This document shows positions 8,962 to 18,098 of a stretch of DNA of 64,000 nucleotides, in pieces; position 1 is the first letter of the stretch, and every line of letters starts with the position of its first letter. Position numbers and translations under genes: made by a program. The DNA lies in NCBI RefSeq assembly GCF_000744415.1, contig NZ_JQLW01000009.1, forward strand, positions 1 to 64,000. Reading direction: 5' to 3'. The notes under the pieces are model-generated. The model was not told the DNA's origin and searched no databases. It saw only the letters and a list, made by a program, of their open reading frames with translations. The stretch comes from Ghiorsea bivora. GTDB lineage: Bacteria; Pseudomonadota; Zetaproteobacteria; Mariprofundales; Mariprofundaceae.

Positions 8962-9462
8962 TTAAAACCCAGACTGCAAACGTGCCAAAGCAGCCCTTGC
9001 CCATGATGTTTGTAATTGTTTCGTCAACCGCGCCCGCTCTGACTCAATCACACTGGGGTCATCCCCTGCAAACACGTCCGCTGAAACTAAAATGCCGCGC
9101 GCTTGCCAAATAAGACTGTTATCTTGATACATGCGTAATGTTGCAGAAATACTTAACCTATACTGCACTGCCAAACCTGCCGCATCAAAACCAATCGGTG
9201 AAAATGTCTCTCGTACTTGCTCTAGGCGCACAGTGATATGCGTTTGGCTTGGTTTCACATCATCCAAAACAGGCAAATGTTCATTCTCTTGCCACAATGC
9301 CGCAAGCTCCAAACGTAGCGCCTGTTCTTGAGCAGTGCTTCCTGTTTCTAACCATGCACTTTGCACACCACTGGGAATCACACTGCCATCACCCTGCCCT
9401 ACCAAATGATAACCACAGCTGCTCAACAGTAGTGCAAAAAATAAGGTGAAAATGCGTCTCAT
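8962..9462 (-). CDS. lptE: LPS-assembly lipoprotein LptE
   Basis: Outer-membrane lipoprotein that plugs the LptD beta-barrel and helps insert LPS into the outer leaflet. The 166-aa product starts with a lipoprotein signal peptide (lipobox LLLSSC, acylated Cys at residue 16) followed immediately by GYHL, the hallmark of mature LptE. The body has the expected small alpha/beta domain. Its ATG overlaps the leuS stop by four bases (ATGA), and it lies between leuS and holA exactly as in Enterobacteria and Pseudomonas. Confidence 0.95.
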   Translation of the reverse strand: MRRIFTLFFALLLSSCGYHLVGQGDGSVIPSGVQSAWLETGSTAQEQALRLELAALWQENEHLPVLDDVKPSQTHITVRLEQVRETFSPIGFDAAGLAVQYRLSISATLRMYQDNSLIWQARGILVSADVFAGDDPSVIESERARLTKQLQTSWARAALARLQSGF

Positions 9463-11924
9463 GCAGGTTTTACCACAATATTAAGCAACCTACCTTTGAC
9501 CAAAATCACTTTAACAATTTGATTGCCTTCCAACCACTTGCTTATAACTTTATCGGCTTGTGCTGCAGCGAGAGCATCATCTTGGCTAACATCTGGGGAA
9601 ACAATAATCTCACCACGTTTTTTGCCTTGAATTTGCACCACCAAGTTGATTTCATCTTGCACCAAAGCCGATTCATCAACTTCTGGCCAAGCTGCCATCA
9701 CAGCAATCGTCTCAAAACCTAATTTTTCACCACATTCACAAGCAAAGTGTGGCACCAGTGGTGCAAGCATGGTCACCAAGGCTCTCGCCCCTTCTTCAAA
9801 CACGGCAACACCTTCATCATCACGAGCTTCAAAGGCATTTAACGCATTGGATAATTCCATCATGGCAGCAATGGCCACATTAAATGCAAAACCTTGCTCA
9901 AAAGCATGGGTCACACGCTGAATATGGGTATGAATGGTTCGGCGCAATGTTTTGGTGGCTTTTGCATCAGCTTGACCTTGGTAAGTGTTCCCCACTTTAT
10001 CCAGCAATACCCACACACGATTTAAAAAGCGACTTGCCCCTTCCACACCTTTATCGCTCCATTCCAAATCACGCTCAGGCGGTGCGGCAAACAAGGTGAA
10101 TAGTCGTGCAGTGTCTGCACCGTATTTTTCAATAATGTCTTTGGGGTCAACCGTATTACCCTTGGACTTGGACATCTTGGTACCGTCAAGCAATACCATG
10201 CCTTGGGTTAAAAGATTCTTGAATGGTTCAGAGCCTACTTTATCCCCATCAAACAATCCCATATCCCGCATCAATTTATGGTAAAAACGGGCATACAACA
10301 AGTGAAGAACCGCATGTTCAACGCCACCAATATATTGATCAACAGGCGACCATTTTTCCATCGCATCAGCATTCACCATGGCTGTATCACAATTTGCCGA
10401 GGTATAACGATTCATATACCAAGAGGATTCCATAAAGGTATCAAACGTATCGGTTTCACGTTTGGCAGCCTCACCACATTGTGGACAATCCACGTTTACA
10501 AACTCTTCACAGTCTGCCAAAGGTGATGCACCACCTGTTGGTTGCAAATGTTCAGGCAACACCACAGGCAAATCTTGTTCAGGTACAGCCACAGTGCCGC
10601 AATCATCGCAGTGAATCACAGGAATCGGTGTACCCCAATAACGCTGGCGCGATACCAACCAATCTCTTAGGCGGAATTGTGTGCGCTCTTCACCTTTACC
10701 ATGTGTATTCAACCAATGCGTAATGGTTTTCTTGGCTTTACCTGATTTTAAACCATCAAACTCACCCGAGTTGATGAGCACACCCGCATCAGTAAATGCA
10801 GCTTCACTCACATCAATATCACCAGCAGCATTCGTAATCACTTGTTTAATATCTAAACCATATTTCTTCGCAAAATCATAATCACGCTCATCATGGGCTG
10901 GTACACTCATCACCGCACCCGTGCCATACGACATCAACACAAAGTTTGCCACCCAAACAGGCACTGTTTCACCCGTAATCGGATGAATCGCGTTAATCCC
11001 CAATGCCATGCCTTTCTTTTCCATGGTTGCCACATCAGCTTCTTTGGTTGAAATCGTGCTGCATTCTTCTAAAAAGGCTGCAAGTTCAGCATTATTTTCA
11101 GCAGCTCGAAGTGCCAAAGGGTGAGCGGCTGCTACTGCCATATAAGTTACACCCATAAGCGTGTCTGGGCGGGTGGTAAAAATATCTAAAGTTTCATCGC
11201 TGCCTTCGACTTGAAAAGAAACTTCCGCACCCGAAGATTTACCAATCCAGTTGCGCTGCATACCCACCACTTTATCAGGCCAACCTTTTAATTCGTCAAG
11301 GTCATTTAACAATTCATCCGCATAATCCGTGATTTTAATAAACCATTGTGCCAAGTTCTTTTTATGCACAGGTGTATCACAACGCCAACAAACTCCATCT
11401 TCCACCTGCTCATTGGCAAGCACTGTATGACATGGGTCGCACCAATTTACTTCAGCTTCTTTGCGGTACGCCAAACCTTTTTCCATCAGTTTGGTGAACA
11501 TCCATTGTTCCCAACGGTAATATTCAGGTTTACAGGTCGCAATTTCGCGACTCCAGTCATAGGAAAGACCCAAACGTTTGAGCTGACCGCGCATTTGTTC
11601 GATATTGGCATACGTCCATTCCGCAGGTGGTCTGCCATGTTTAATCGCCGCATTTTCCGCAGGCAAACCAAACGCATCCCAACCAATCGGATGCAATACA
11701 TTAAACCCCTGCATACGTTTATAACGTGCAACAGCATCACCCAAACAGTAGTTACGCACATGTCCCATGTGTAAATTTCCCGATGGATAAGGAAACATTT
11801 CTAGGCAATAGTAGGTCGGGCGTGTATCAGCTTGATCTTCATGAGCAATATCAATGCCTGCTTCATCCCAAAGCTTTTGCCATTTATCTTCAATCATTTG
11901 GGGAGCGTATAACTTTTCTGACAC
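9459..11924 (-). CDS. leuS: Leucyl-tRNA synthetase
   Basis: Class I aminoacyl-tRNA synthetase charging tRNA-Leu. HMGH (the HIGH motif) is at residues 52-55 and KMSKSKGNTV in the C-terminal half. The CP1 editing insertion (about 220-420) contains the TTRPDTLMGVTY and AHDERDYDFA elements needed for post-transfer editing. The zinc-binding Cys pairs and C-terminal anticodon-binding domain are present; 821 aa is normal. The start codon is GTG (11922-11924) with an AGAGG site upstream. It heads a five-gene operon running leftward to the hybrid kinase at 5119. Confidence 0.98.
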   Translation of the reverse strand: MSEKLYAPQMIEDKWQKLWDEAGIDIAHEDQADTRPTYYCLEMFPYPSGNLHMGHVRNYCLGDAVARYKRMQGFNVLHPIGWDAFGLPAENAAIKHGRPPAEWTYANIEQMRGQLKRLGLSYDWSREIATCKPEYYRWEQWMFTKLMEKGLAYRKEAEVNWCDPCHTVLANEQVEDGVCWRCDTPVHKKNLAQWFIKITDYADELLNDLDELKGWPDKVVGMQRNWIGKSSGAEVSFQVEGSDETLDIFTTRPDTLMGVTYMAVAAAHPLALRAAENNAELAAFLEECSTISTKEADVATMEKKGMALGINAIHPITGETVPVWVANFVLMSYGTGAVMSVPAHDERDYDFAKKYGLDIKQVITNAAGDIDVSEAAFTDAGVLINSGEFDGLKSGKAKKTITHWLNTHGKGEERTQFRLRDWLVSRQRYWGTPIPVIHCDDCGTVAVPEQDLPVVLPEHLQPTGGASPLADCEEFVNVDCPQCGEAAKRETDTFDTFMESSWYMNRYTSANCDTAMVNADAMEKWSPVDQYIGGVEHAVLHLLYARFYHKLMRDMGLFDGDKVGSEPFKNLLTQGMVLLDGTKMSKSKGNTVDPKDIIEKYGADTARLFTLFAAPPERDLEWSDKGVEGASRFLNRVWVLLDKVGNTYQGQADAKATKTLRRTIHTHIQRVTHAFEQGFAFNVAIAAMMELSNALNAFEARDDEGVAVFEEGARALVTMLAPLVPHFACECGEKLGFETIAVMAAWPEVDESALVQDEINLVVQIQGKKRGEIIVSPDVSQDDALAAAQADKVISKWLEGNQIVKVILVKGRLLNIVVKPA

Positions 11925-12153
11925 CTAAAACCTCTTTTTATACACTACTTAAAAGTGTACGCCTAAATTTAGAATGCATATCATAGGCAATAACAACATG
12001 AATAAAAGTATCGATTATATTTTATGCAAAGATAAACATCTTTCTTGCTTACAGACCTATTTATAATAGCTAAAAAGATCTCTGACTTGATAAAACAAGA
12101 AAGTAATAATGCTGTTTAAATGCACACATGACTACAGTTACCCTAAAGCTTAC

Positions 12154-13359
12154 TTAAAGAACCGTTATACGCTCGGCATACAGCAGATAATCATTTTGCT
12201 CTGCCTGTTGCAGTGCCCGCTGAATCAATGCTTTGGCATCTTCTTCAGGATTATCCAATAATAAACTTTGATATACACCTTTATAAAATTGGTCTGGTAT
12301 GACTATCACTTCAAATAATACCTGCACAGCTTGTTCATTAAGTTTAGATACAGTAAATACTCGTGTTTCACTAGGCATCAACCGTGTATCTTTCCTTTCT
12401 TGCCAGCCCTCAGCAAAAAACACTTCGCGCACCATGTCCCACTGCCAAGTTTGCAGTACCTTACCCATCTTATCCAAAACCTTGGCTTGTATGGTTACTT
12501 TGGGCGTAACATAAGTAGGAAAAGCATGACCAATATGTTTGGATGTTATTTGTAGCACTGGTAAATCATATTTGTTAATGAATACACTTATATCCAAAGC
12601 TTTTCGCGTAAATTCTTGATCATGAATACCTTTAAACTGATGTTTTCTGTCTGGCATATGGCAGCTTTGACAGTGTTGTCCCTCTTGAGAAAATCTACTT
12701 TGCTGCCATTCCCTTACAGTGTTTTCCAAAGGTTTACCATTGATGGCATACGTCTGTGGAAACTGATGACATTCGGCACAAAAAGCCGACTGCTCAAACT
12801 TTTGACTCGCAATAAAACCGCCATGCGCTACACCAGCTATAAAACCTTCTTGTTGACTGCCTTTTCGTGGTGGACCAAAGCGTTGCCCTTCTCGCACATG
12901 GCATACTGCACAACTTACTCCTGAATGTCGGAGAGGTAGCTGGGCTTCACTGGCATCTAAATCTGCAGTTGAGCTCACGCCCTGCGGAAATTGACGTAGT
13001 GTTTTTAAAGAAGTTAACATCTGAGTTTCTGAATCAAACAATTGCTGTTCAAGCGGTGCATGGCAGCGTAAACAGTCACTGCCTGCCTCATGCCCCATAC
13101 TTGCAAACTGACCCACCAAACCAGGAGAATATGCCTTGGCATGCAAACTCTTTTTCCAGTCATTAAACTGACTTTCATGACACTGGGCACAAGCTTCAGG
13201 GCGCATGTTTTTTTCTAAAGCTGACCAATCATGGTGTTGCTCTGCTGCTGCACTTGGATGATCCCAAAAGTTCAATAATTTATTTTGCCAACCAGCTGCT
13301 GCGACAAACACACCAAGTAAAATCAGCAATACCATTTGAACGACTTTATAGCGTAACAA
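12154..13359 (-). CDS. Membrane-anchored pentaheme c-type cytochrome
   Basis: 401-aa periplasmic cytochrome tethered by one N-terminal membrane helix (residues 7-23, no obvious cleavage site). Five CXXCH heme sites are visible: CAQCH 57-61, CLRCH 96-100, CAVCH 150-154, CAECH 194-198 and CQSCH 230-234. The first three resemble the packed heme arrangement of cytochrome c-554/multiheme families. Residues 235-401 have no heme motif and look like a beta-rich domain. The start is TTG with a GGAG site 6 bases upstream. It lies 27 bases after the acetolactate-synthase-like gene, so all three genes may be one transcript. Its redox partner and substrate are unknown. Confidence 0.85.
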   Translation of the reverse strand: MLRYKVVQMVLLILLGVFVAAAGWQNKLLNFWDHPSAAAEQHHDWSALEKNMRPEACAQCHESQFNDWKKSLHAKAYSPGLVGQFASMGHEAGSDCLRCHAPLEQQLFDSETQMLTSLKTLRQFPQGVSSTADLDASEAQLPLRHSGVSCAVCHVREGQRFGPPRKGSQQEGFIAGVAHGGFIASQKFEQSAFCAECHQFPQTYAINGKPLENTVREWQQSRFSQEGQHCQSCHMPDRKHQFKGIHDQEFTRKALDISVFINKYDLPVLQITSKHIGHAFPTYVTPKVTIQAKVLDKMGKVLQTWQWDMVREVFFAEGWQERKDTRLMPSETRVFTVSKLNEQAVQVLFEVIVIPDQFYKGVYQSLLLDNPEEDAKALIQRALQQAEQNDYLLYAERITVL

Positions 13360-13386
13360 ATAGGCTCCAATACACCTTCATTCCCA

Positions 13387-15042
13387 TCAAATTGGGCATG
13401 CAATATCACCCAAACGTTCGGTGAGAATCATGTTTTCACGGTAATCAATCGGCACAACCAACAAACAAGGACCCTTAAATTGAAAGGCTTGCTCAAGTGT
13501 TGCTAACAAATCCACGCTATTGGTAACAGATAATCCTTTCCAACCAAAAGACTGTGCCAACAGCATCCAATCAGGGTTATTAAAGTTTAAATCTGTATGT
13601 TTACCAAATTGGTTTTGCTGTTTCCATGCAATGAGACCGTATGCATGATCTTCCCAAATCATCACCACCAGATTGCAATTTAAACGTTTTGCCGTTTCCA
13701 TTTCTTGTACATTCATCAAAAAACCAGCATCACCACAAATGGATAAAATCCGTTTCTCAGGATAAACCAAAGATGCACCTATACCCGCAGGCAAAGCAAA
13801 TCCCATGGAACAAAAACCATTGGGAATCAAGCAGGTATTGGGTTCATGGCATTGATAATGCCGCGCAATCCACATTTTATGTGCGCCCACATCAGACAAT
13901 ACAATATCTTCTGCACCCATCACTTGGCGCACATCCGCAAGCACTTTTTGTGGGCGAATCAGTCCTTGCGTGTCATCATTATCATGGGCATGTAAATCCG
14001 ATAACATGGCTTGACGCACATGATGCTGTTGCGATAAATCGCGCACCACAGTACCTCCACGTGTTTGTATGCACTGATTAAAAGCTTCAAGGGTGTGTGC
14101 AAGGTCGCCCACCAATTCAATTTCAGGGTGATAAAACGCATCAATTTCAGCAGGTTCAAAATCAATATGGATAATGCGTTTATTCAAGCGTGCATTCCAA
14201 AGTTTGGGGTGATATTCCACCATATCGTAACCCAGTGTTATCACCAAATCAGAAGCATCCAAAGCACAAGAAATCACATCTCTTGCCTGTAAACCAACGG
14301 TAAACAGGCAATATTCTGCATCCAAATCCACACAGCCCTTTGCCATAAAGGTATTGATGACACCAATACCCGTTTGCTCGCAAAGTTCACGCAGTTGTTG
14401 GCTTGCATCACGCCGTACACACCCATTACCCACAAGAATCACAGGGCGTTTGGCTTGTTTTAATACCTCAAATGCACATTCAATTTGTTCTTGAGCAACC
14501 ACAGGGCGTACAAATCGACGTGGTGACATGGGTTGTGTAGACACCTCCATTTTCGCCACATCTTCTGGCAATTCGATATGACAAGCACCCGGTTTTTCAC
14601 TGCGCGCAAGACGCACTGCTTTCCTTACAATTTCAGGGATATTATTTGGGTGCAATATGGATACTGCCCACTTGGTGACAGGTTCAAACATTTTCACCAC
14701 ATCCATAATTTGATGGGATTCTTTATGCAGCCGTGTAGATGCGCCTTGCCCCGTTAATACCAACATTGGTACTCTATCCATATTGGCATTGGCAACACCT
14801 GTAATCAAATTCGTTGCCCCTGGACCTAATGTGCCTAAACATGCAGCGGGTGTACCCGTTAATCGCCCATAAGCTTCTGCCATAAAAGCTGCACCTTGTT
14901 CATGACGTGTTAAAATAAATTCAATGCTGTTTGAAGCTTCCAATGCCATCATGAAATCAGCATTTTCTTCACCCGGTACACCAAAAATATAACGAATACC
15001 TTCTTCTTCGAGGCAAGCAACGAGCAATTCAGATGCATTCAT
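13387..15042 (-). CDS. Acetolactate-synthase-like ThDP-dependent enzyme
   Basis: 551-aa thiamine-diphosphate enzyme of the AlsS/IlvB superfamily, which condenses two pyruvates to acetolactate with CO2 release in characterised members. N-terminal PYR domain with catalytic Glu48 in RHEQGAAFMAEAYGR, central transhydrogenase-like domain, and C-terminal PP domain with the ThDP/Mg motif beginning GDAGFLMNVQEMETA. No regulatory subunit gene (ilvN) is adjacent, favouring a catabolic AlsS-type or another 2-oxo-acid chemistry. I start it at the ATG at 15042, which has a GGGGAAAG site. The reading frame extends 41 codons further upstream into the ALDH gene, but that stretch shows no family similarity. 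Confidence 0.82.
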   Translation of the reverse strand: MNASELLVACLEEEGIRYIFGVPGEENADFMMALEASNSIEFILTRHEQGAAFMAEAYGRLTGTPAACLGTLGPGATNLITGVANANMDRVPMLVLTGQGASTRLHKESHQIMDVVKMFEPVTKWAVSILHPNNIPEIVRKAVRLARSEKPGACHIELPEDVAKMEVSTQPMSPRRFVRPVVAQEQIECAFEVLKQAKRPVILVGNGCVRRDASQQLRELCEQTGIGVINTFMAKGCVDLDAEYCLFTVGLQARDVISCALDASDLVITLGYDMVEYHPKLWNARLNKRIIHIDFEPAEIDAFYHPEIELVGDLAHTLEAFNQCIQTRGGTVVRDLSQQHHVRQAMLSDLHAHDNDDTQGLIRPQKVLADVRQVMGAEDIVLSDVGAHKMWIARHYQCHEPNTCLIPNGFCSMGFALPAGIGASLVYPEKRILSICGDAGFLMNVQEMETAKRLNCNLVVMIWEDHAYGLIAWKQQNQFGKHTDLNFNNPDWMLLAQSFGWKGLSVTNSVDLLATLEQAFQFKGPCLLVVPIDYRENMILTERLGDIACPI

Positions 15043-15056
15043 GATTTCTTTCCCCT

Positions 15057-16451
15057 TCAAGCTGTTTTTAAGACAATCATTTTGTTGGTTTGCATATCTT
15101 TCATGGTGTGCGGAATACCACCCACACCCAAACCTGAATGACGTAAACCTGCAAAGGGCATCCAATCCACACGAAATGCAGTGTGGTCATTAACCATCAC
15201 AGCCGATGCATCCAATTGCTGTGCTATATACATCGCGTTATCTATATCTTGGCTGTATACCGCAGCCTGAAATGCCACATCCAAAGCATTGGCTTGGGCA
15301 ATCGCATCATGCACATCCGTATAAGCATAAACACAAACCACAGGTGCAAACACCTCTAATGTAGACACTTTTGTATCCACAGGCGGGTTCAAAAGAACGG
15401 TAGGCGCATAACTTTGGTGTTCCAACACTGTGCCACCACACATTAAGGTTGCACCTGATGCCACAGCTTCATCTACCCACTCTGCTATTCTTGTCACTTC
15501 ACTGGCTCGAATTAAAGGACCCACCTCTGTCTGTTGATCACTGGGGTCGCCAACCACTAATTTCTGTGCCGCTTCAGCCATTCTTTGTGCCAAATCTTGC
15601 GCCAAAGAGGCATGCACAAACACCCTTTGCACAGACACACACACCTGCCCTGCATGGTAAAACCCACCCTTCATCAAGCTAGGTAATATTCGCTCAATAT
15701 CAACCGTTTCATCAACAATCACAGGTGCAACACCGCCATGTTCAAGCGCACAACGTGTCCCTGCTGCTAGTTTTGAACGCAGCGACCATCCCACTTTGGC
15801 ACTGCCAATAAAACTAAAAAATGACACCCGTTCATCCGTCACCATACGCTCTGCAAGTTTCCTATTTTCAGGTAATACAAACTGACACCAGCACTTGGGC
15901 AAACCAGCCTCATACAATAAATTAAGCAAAGCCAAACACGATAAAGGTGTATCTCCTGCGGGTTTAATCAATACTGGGCAACCTGTGGCAACCGCAGGTC
16001 CTACTTGATGTGCAATCAAGTTAAGCGGGTGATTAAAAGCACTCACTGCCACCACCACACCGATAGGCTCAAAGCTTTGTGTCACCATACGATGTTCAGA
16101 TGCAGCATTGATACCCATGACCACACCTTCTGGGCTTTGGGTGCGTAAGGTATCCATACAAATCCGAATGCTATCTATACAACGCACCAGCTCTACTTGG
16201 CTATCCATCCAAGGTTTTCCGCCCTCTTTCGCTGCGGTTAAAATCAGTTCATCACCATGCTGTTCAATCAAATCAGCAAACTTACCCAGTATGCTTAGGC
16301 GTTCTGAAACACTTAACCAATTTTTTCGCTGTTTAAATGTATGCGATGCAAGTTCAAGCGCTTGCTCTACTGCCTTAGCATCGGATAAAGGCACTTCACC
16401 CAATTGTTCACCATTGTAAGGTGCGAATACTTTCAATGTATTTTCTTTCAT
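15057..16451 (-). CDS. Aldehyde dehydrogenase family protein
   Basis: NAD(P)-dependent aldehyde dehydrogenase of 464 aa. Catalytic residues are readable with the start at 16451: nucleophile Cys271 (GQVCVS), general base Glu237 (EHGG), Asn140 (SAFNHPLN) and cofactor Lys (VLIKPAG). The length and the VFAPV/PFGG-equivalent (PFAGLRHSG) segments fit the succinate-semialdehyde/lactaldehyde/phosphonoacetaldehyde dehydrogenase branch. The ATG at 16451 is preferred over the GTG three bases upstream because the GGAGG site is well placed. It is directly followed (14 bases) by the ThDP enzyme, suggesting that an aldehyde and a 2-oxo acid are handled together. The substrate is not identifiable. Confidence 0.88.
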   Translation of the reverse strand: MKENTLKVFAPYNGEQLGEVPLSDAKAVEQALELASHTFKQRKNWLSVSERLSILGKFADLIEQHGDELILTAAKEGGKPWMDSQVELVRCIDSIRICMDTLRTQSPEGVVMGINAASEHRMVTQSFEPIGVVVAVSAFNHPLNLIAHQVGPAVATGCPVLIKPAGDTPLSCLALLNLLYEAGLPKCWCQFVLPENRKLAERMVTDERVSFFSFIGSAKVGWSLRSKLAAGTRCALEHGGVAPVIVDETVDIERILPSLMKGGFYHAGQVCVSVQRVFVHASLAQDLAQRMAEAAQKLVVGDPSDQQTEVGPLIRASEVTRIAEWVDEAVASGATLMCGGTVLEHQSYAPTVLLNPPVDTKVSTLEVFAPVVCVYAYTDVHDAIAQANALDVAFQAAVYSQDIDNAMYIAQQLDASAVMVNDHTAFRVDWMPFAGLRHSGLGVGGIPHTMKDMQTNKMIVLKTA

Positions 16452-16454
16452 CAC

Positions 16455-16789
16455 TTACCTCCACCATGCGCGTGACCATCATGCCTTTGAGGATTCGACT
16501 ACACCAATACCATACAGCATAGCATGCACATCATGTTTCACACATTCTGACTTATTTTGAGGGTTCAAAACACATTTGTAAACGTGAATAATGTGTTATC
16601 ATGCTTATGAGGTAGGTATTTGGTTGCACGACACAAGCTAAATACCCAAAGAAAATAGACATCCGCACACAGGAAATACAACATAAACACCAAGACAAAT
16701 CGCCAAACCTCTTGCGGGTTATATATTCATCACAGAGCTAGTTATGAAACACCTTAGGGGATAACCGCACAGTCATCCCCATATTGATG
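16455..16789 (+). other. Intergenic region with inverted repeats, no gene seen
   Basis: 335 bases between the ALDH start and the NPC-cytochrome stop, both on the minus strand. It should hold the promoter of the ALDH operon, but I could not pick a convincing -35/-10. Two symmetric elements stand out. An inverted repeat aacacatt / aatgtgtt (16569-16576 / 16590-16597) could be an operator. A hairpin ggtattt / aaatacc lies at 16615-16646. A 6-bp ggggat/atcccc stem at 16757-16779 follows the cytochrome stop but lacks a T-run, so it is at most a weak terminator. Confidence 0.4.
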
Positions 16790-17395
16790 TTATTTATTTT
16801 CTCTTAGGTATTTCATGCGATATGCGCGAAAATATGCTGCAATAGCAGTCATTTCTTTGGAATTACGCTCAAGTTGCTCACCTTGCATCGGATTTAACAT
16901 ACAATAGTTAATCATTTGGTCGAGTGTAACCACGTCATCAACCATTTTAACGTAATGGGGATAATTCTGACGTTTTTCTAGGTTTAAATCACTATAACCT
17001 GAATGACAAGATAGACATGCCAATCCTGATTTACCTAGTGTTTCGTCTTCCCATAATTTTTTGCCCGCAGTGGCAGCTTGTTGGAAATTCTTGAAGCTAC
17101 CACTTCTTATCTTTTTTTGTGTGTCATCCATTGAACAAGGATTCATGCTGCATGGGTTCATTTTCTTCATACCACAAGGATTACAAGGATTCATTTTATG
17201 ATGTTTTTTCATACTGCATGGGTTGCATGGGTTCATTTTATGATGTTTTTTCATATCGCATGGATTCATGCTGCATGGGTTATGTTTCATTTTATTCATG
17301 CTGCATGGGTTGCATGGGTTAGAACCAGCAATGGCAGTGCCTGAAACACCAAACATTAGCCCTAAAGCCATGATTAACATTAGTTTTTTCAACAT
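16790..17395 (-). CDS. Monoheme cytochrome c with N-terminal NPC-repeat metal-binding arm
   Basis: 201-aa exported protein. Residues 1-23 are a Sec signal peptide. Residues 25-88 are an unusual arm with ten Asn-Pro-Cys motifs, several as NPCNPC doublets, interspersed with Met, His and Lys (SM, KKHHKM); this Cys/Met/His richness suggests Cu or Fe binding. Residues 95-201 are a cytochrome c domain with a single heme site CLSCH (127-131) and a later segment with Met (about 165-185) that could supply the axial ligand. An extra Cys lies in INYCM. The gene is monocistronic and preceded by a good GAGGAGAG ribosome site. I do not recognise a characterised homologue; the function is inferred to be periplasmic electron transfer coupled to metal binding. 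Confidence 0.8.
   Translation of the reverse strand: MLKKLMLIMALGLMFGVSGTAIAGSNPCNPCSMNKMKHNPCSMNPCDMKKHHKMNPCNPCSMKKHHKMNPCNPCGMKKMNPCSMNPCSMDDTQKKIRSGSFKNFQQAATAGKKLWEDETLGKSGLACLSCHSGYSDLNLEKRQNYPHYVKMVDDVVTLDQMINYCMLNPMQGEQLERNSKEMTAIAAYFRAYRMKYLRENK
17132..17323 (-). repeat. Tandem coding repeats (NPC units)
   Basis: The segment encoding residues 25-88 of the NPC cytochrome consists of imperfect direct repeats around catgctgcatgggtt and catgatgttttttcat (plus-strand reading). The repeats are in frame, so unit number can change by slippage or recombination without destroying the protein. Confidence 0.8.
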
Positions 17396-17529
17396 TGTAC
17401 TCTCCTCATCCTACTTATCATTTTTCAACATACTTGAGATGCTGATTAACCATGTAGTCGGTGTTACTTGCTAAGCCTTACAATGATTCTAAACTTTGTC
17501 TTATAATTTAATGAGAACGAGGAGCGAAC

Positions 17530-18084
17530 ATGAAACGTGTACTTATACCATTTACCACGGGTGTAGAAGAAATCGAATTGGTTGCCATTGTTGATATTTT
17601 GCGGCGTGCTGATGTCGAAGTCTGTATGGCTAGCCTTGATGGAAAACCCGTTGTTGGTCGCTCTGGTATCACGCTTCATGCAGACCAACATATTCAAGAT
17701 TGCGTGAACAAGGCTTGGGATATGATTGTATTACCGGGCGGTTTACCCAACGCGCAATTGCTACAAGACAGCAATATTATCAAAGACATGATGTGCAAAC
17801 AGGCTGCCCAACAAAAAATAATAGCTGCGATTTGTGCTGCTCCCGTTGCATTGGCTCATTTTGGCTTAACAGCCAACAAACAAGTCACATCTTACCCATC
17901 CTTTGAAGCAGAAATGCAGCAACAACAACCTTCATCAAAATATAAGCAACAAGCTGTTGTGAAAGATGAACATATCATCACCAGTCGTGGTGCGGGAACT
18001 GCCATTGAGTTTGCGCTCGCTCTTGTTGCTCAATTATGTGGACAGCAACAAAGCCAAGACATTCGCGTATCCATTGTTGCCTAA
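17530..18084 (+). CDS. DJ-1/PfpI family protein (YajL-like)
   Basis: 184-aa member of the DJ-1/ThiJ/PfpI superfamily, single-domain and cytosolic. Reactive Cys102 sits in the nucleophile elbow AAICAAP, and Glu16 in GVEEIE is the partner that lowers its pKa, as in human DJ-1 (Cys106/Glu18) and E. coli YajL. Characterised relatives protect against oxidative and carbonyl stress; a covalent-chaperone or deglycase role is debated. A GAGGAGCG site lies just upstream of the ATG. It is divergent from the NPC cytochrome and followed by an ElyC-like gene 14 bases later. Confidence 0.9.
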   Translation: MKRVLIPFTTGVEEIELVAIVDILRRADVEVCMASLDGKPVVGRSGITLHADQHIQDCVNKAWDMIVLPGGLPNAQLLQDSNIIKDMMCKQAAQQKIIAAICAAPVALAHFGLTANKQVTSYPSFEAEMQQQQPSSKYKQQAVVKDEHIITSRGAGTAIEFALALVAQLCGQQQSQDIRVSIVA

Positions 18085-18098
18085 GCATAGGCATAAAC

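Noticed and set aside
15043-15165. N-terminal extension of the acetolactate-synthase-like gene
   Set aside because: It would overlap the ALDH gene by 109 bases, has no family similarity, and the ATG at 15042 has a good ribosome site.
17119-17340. Regular short repeats that at first resemble a CRISPR or tandem array
   Set aside because: The repeats are imperfect, lack unique spacers of constant length, and are exactly in frame within the NPC-repeat cytochrome gene.
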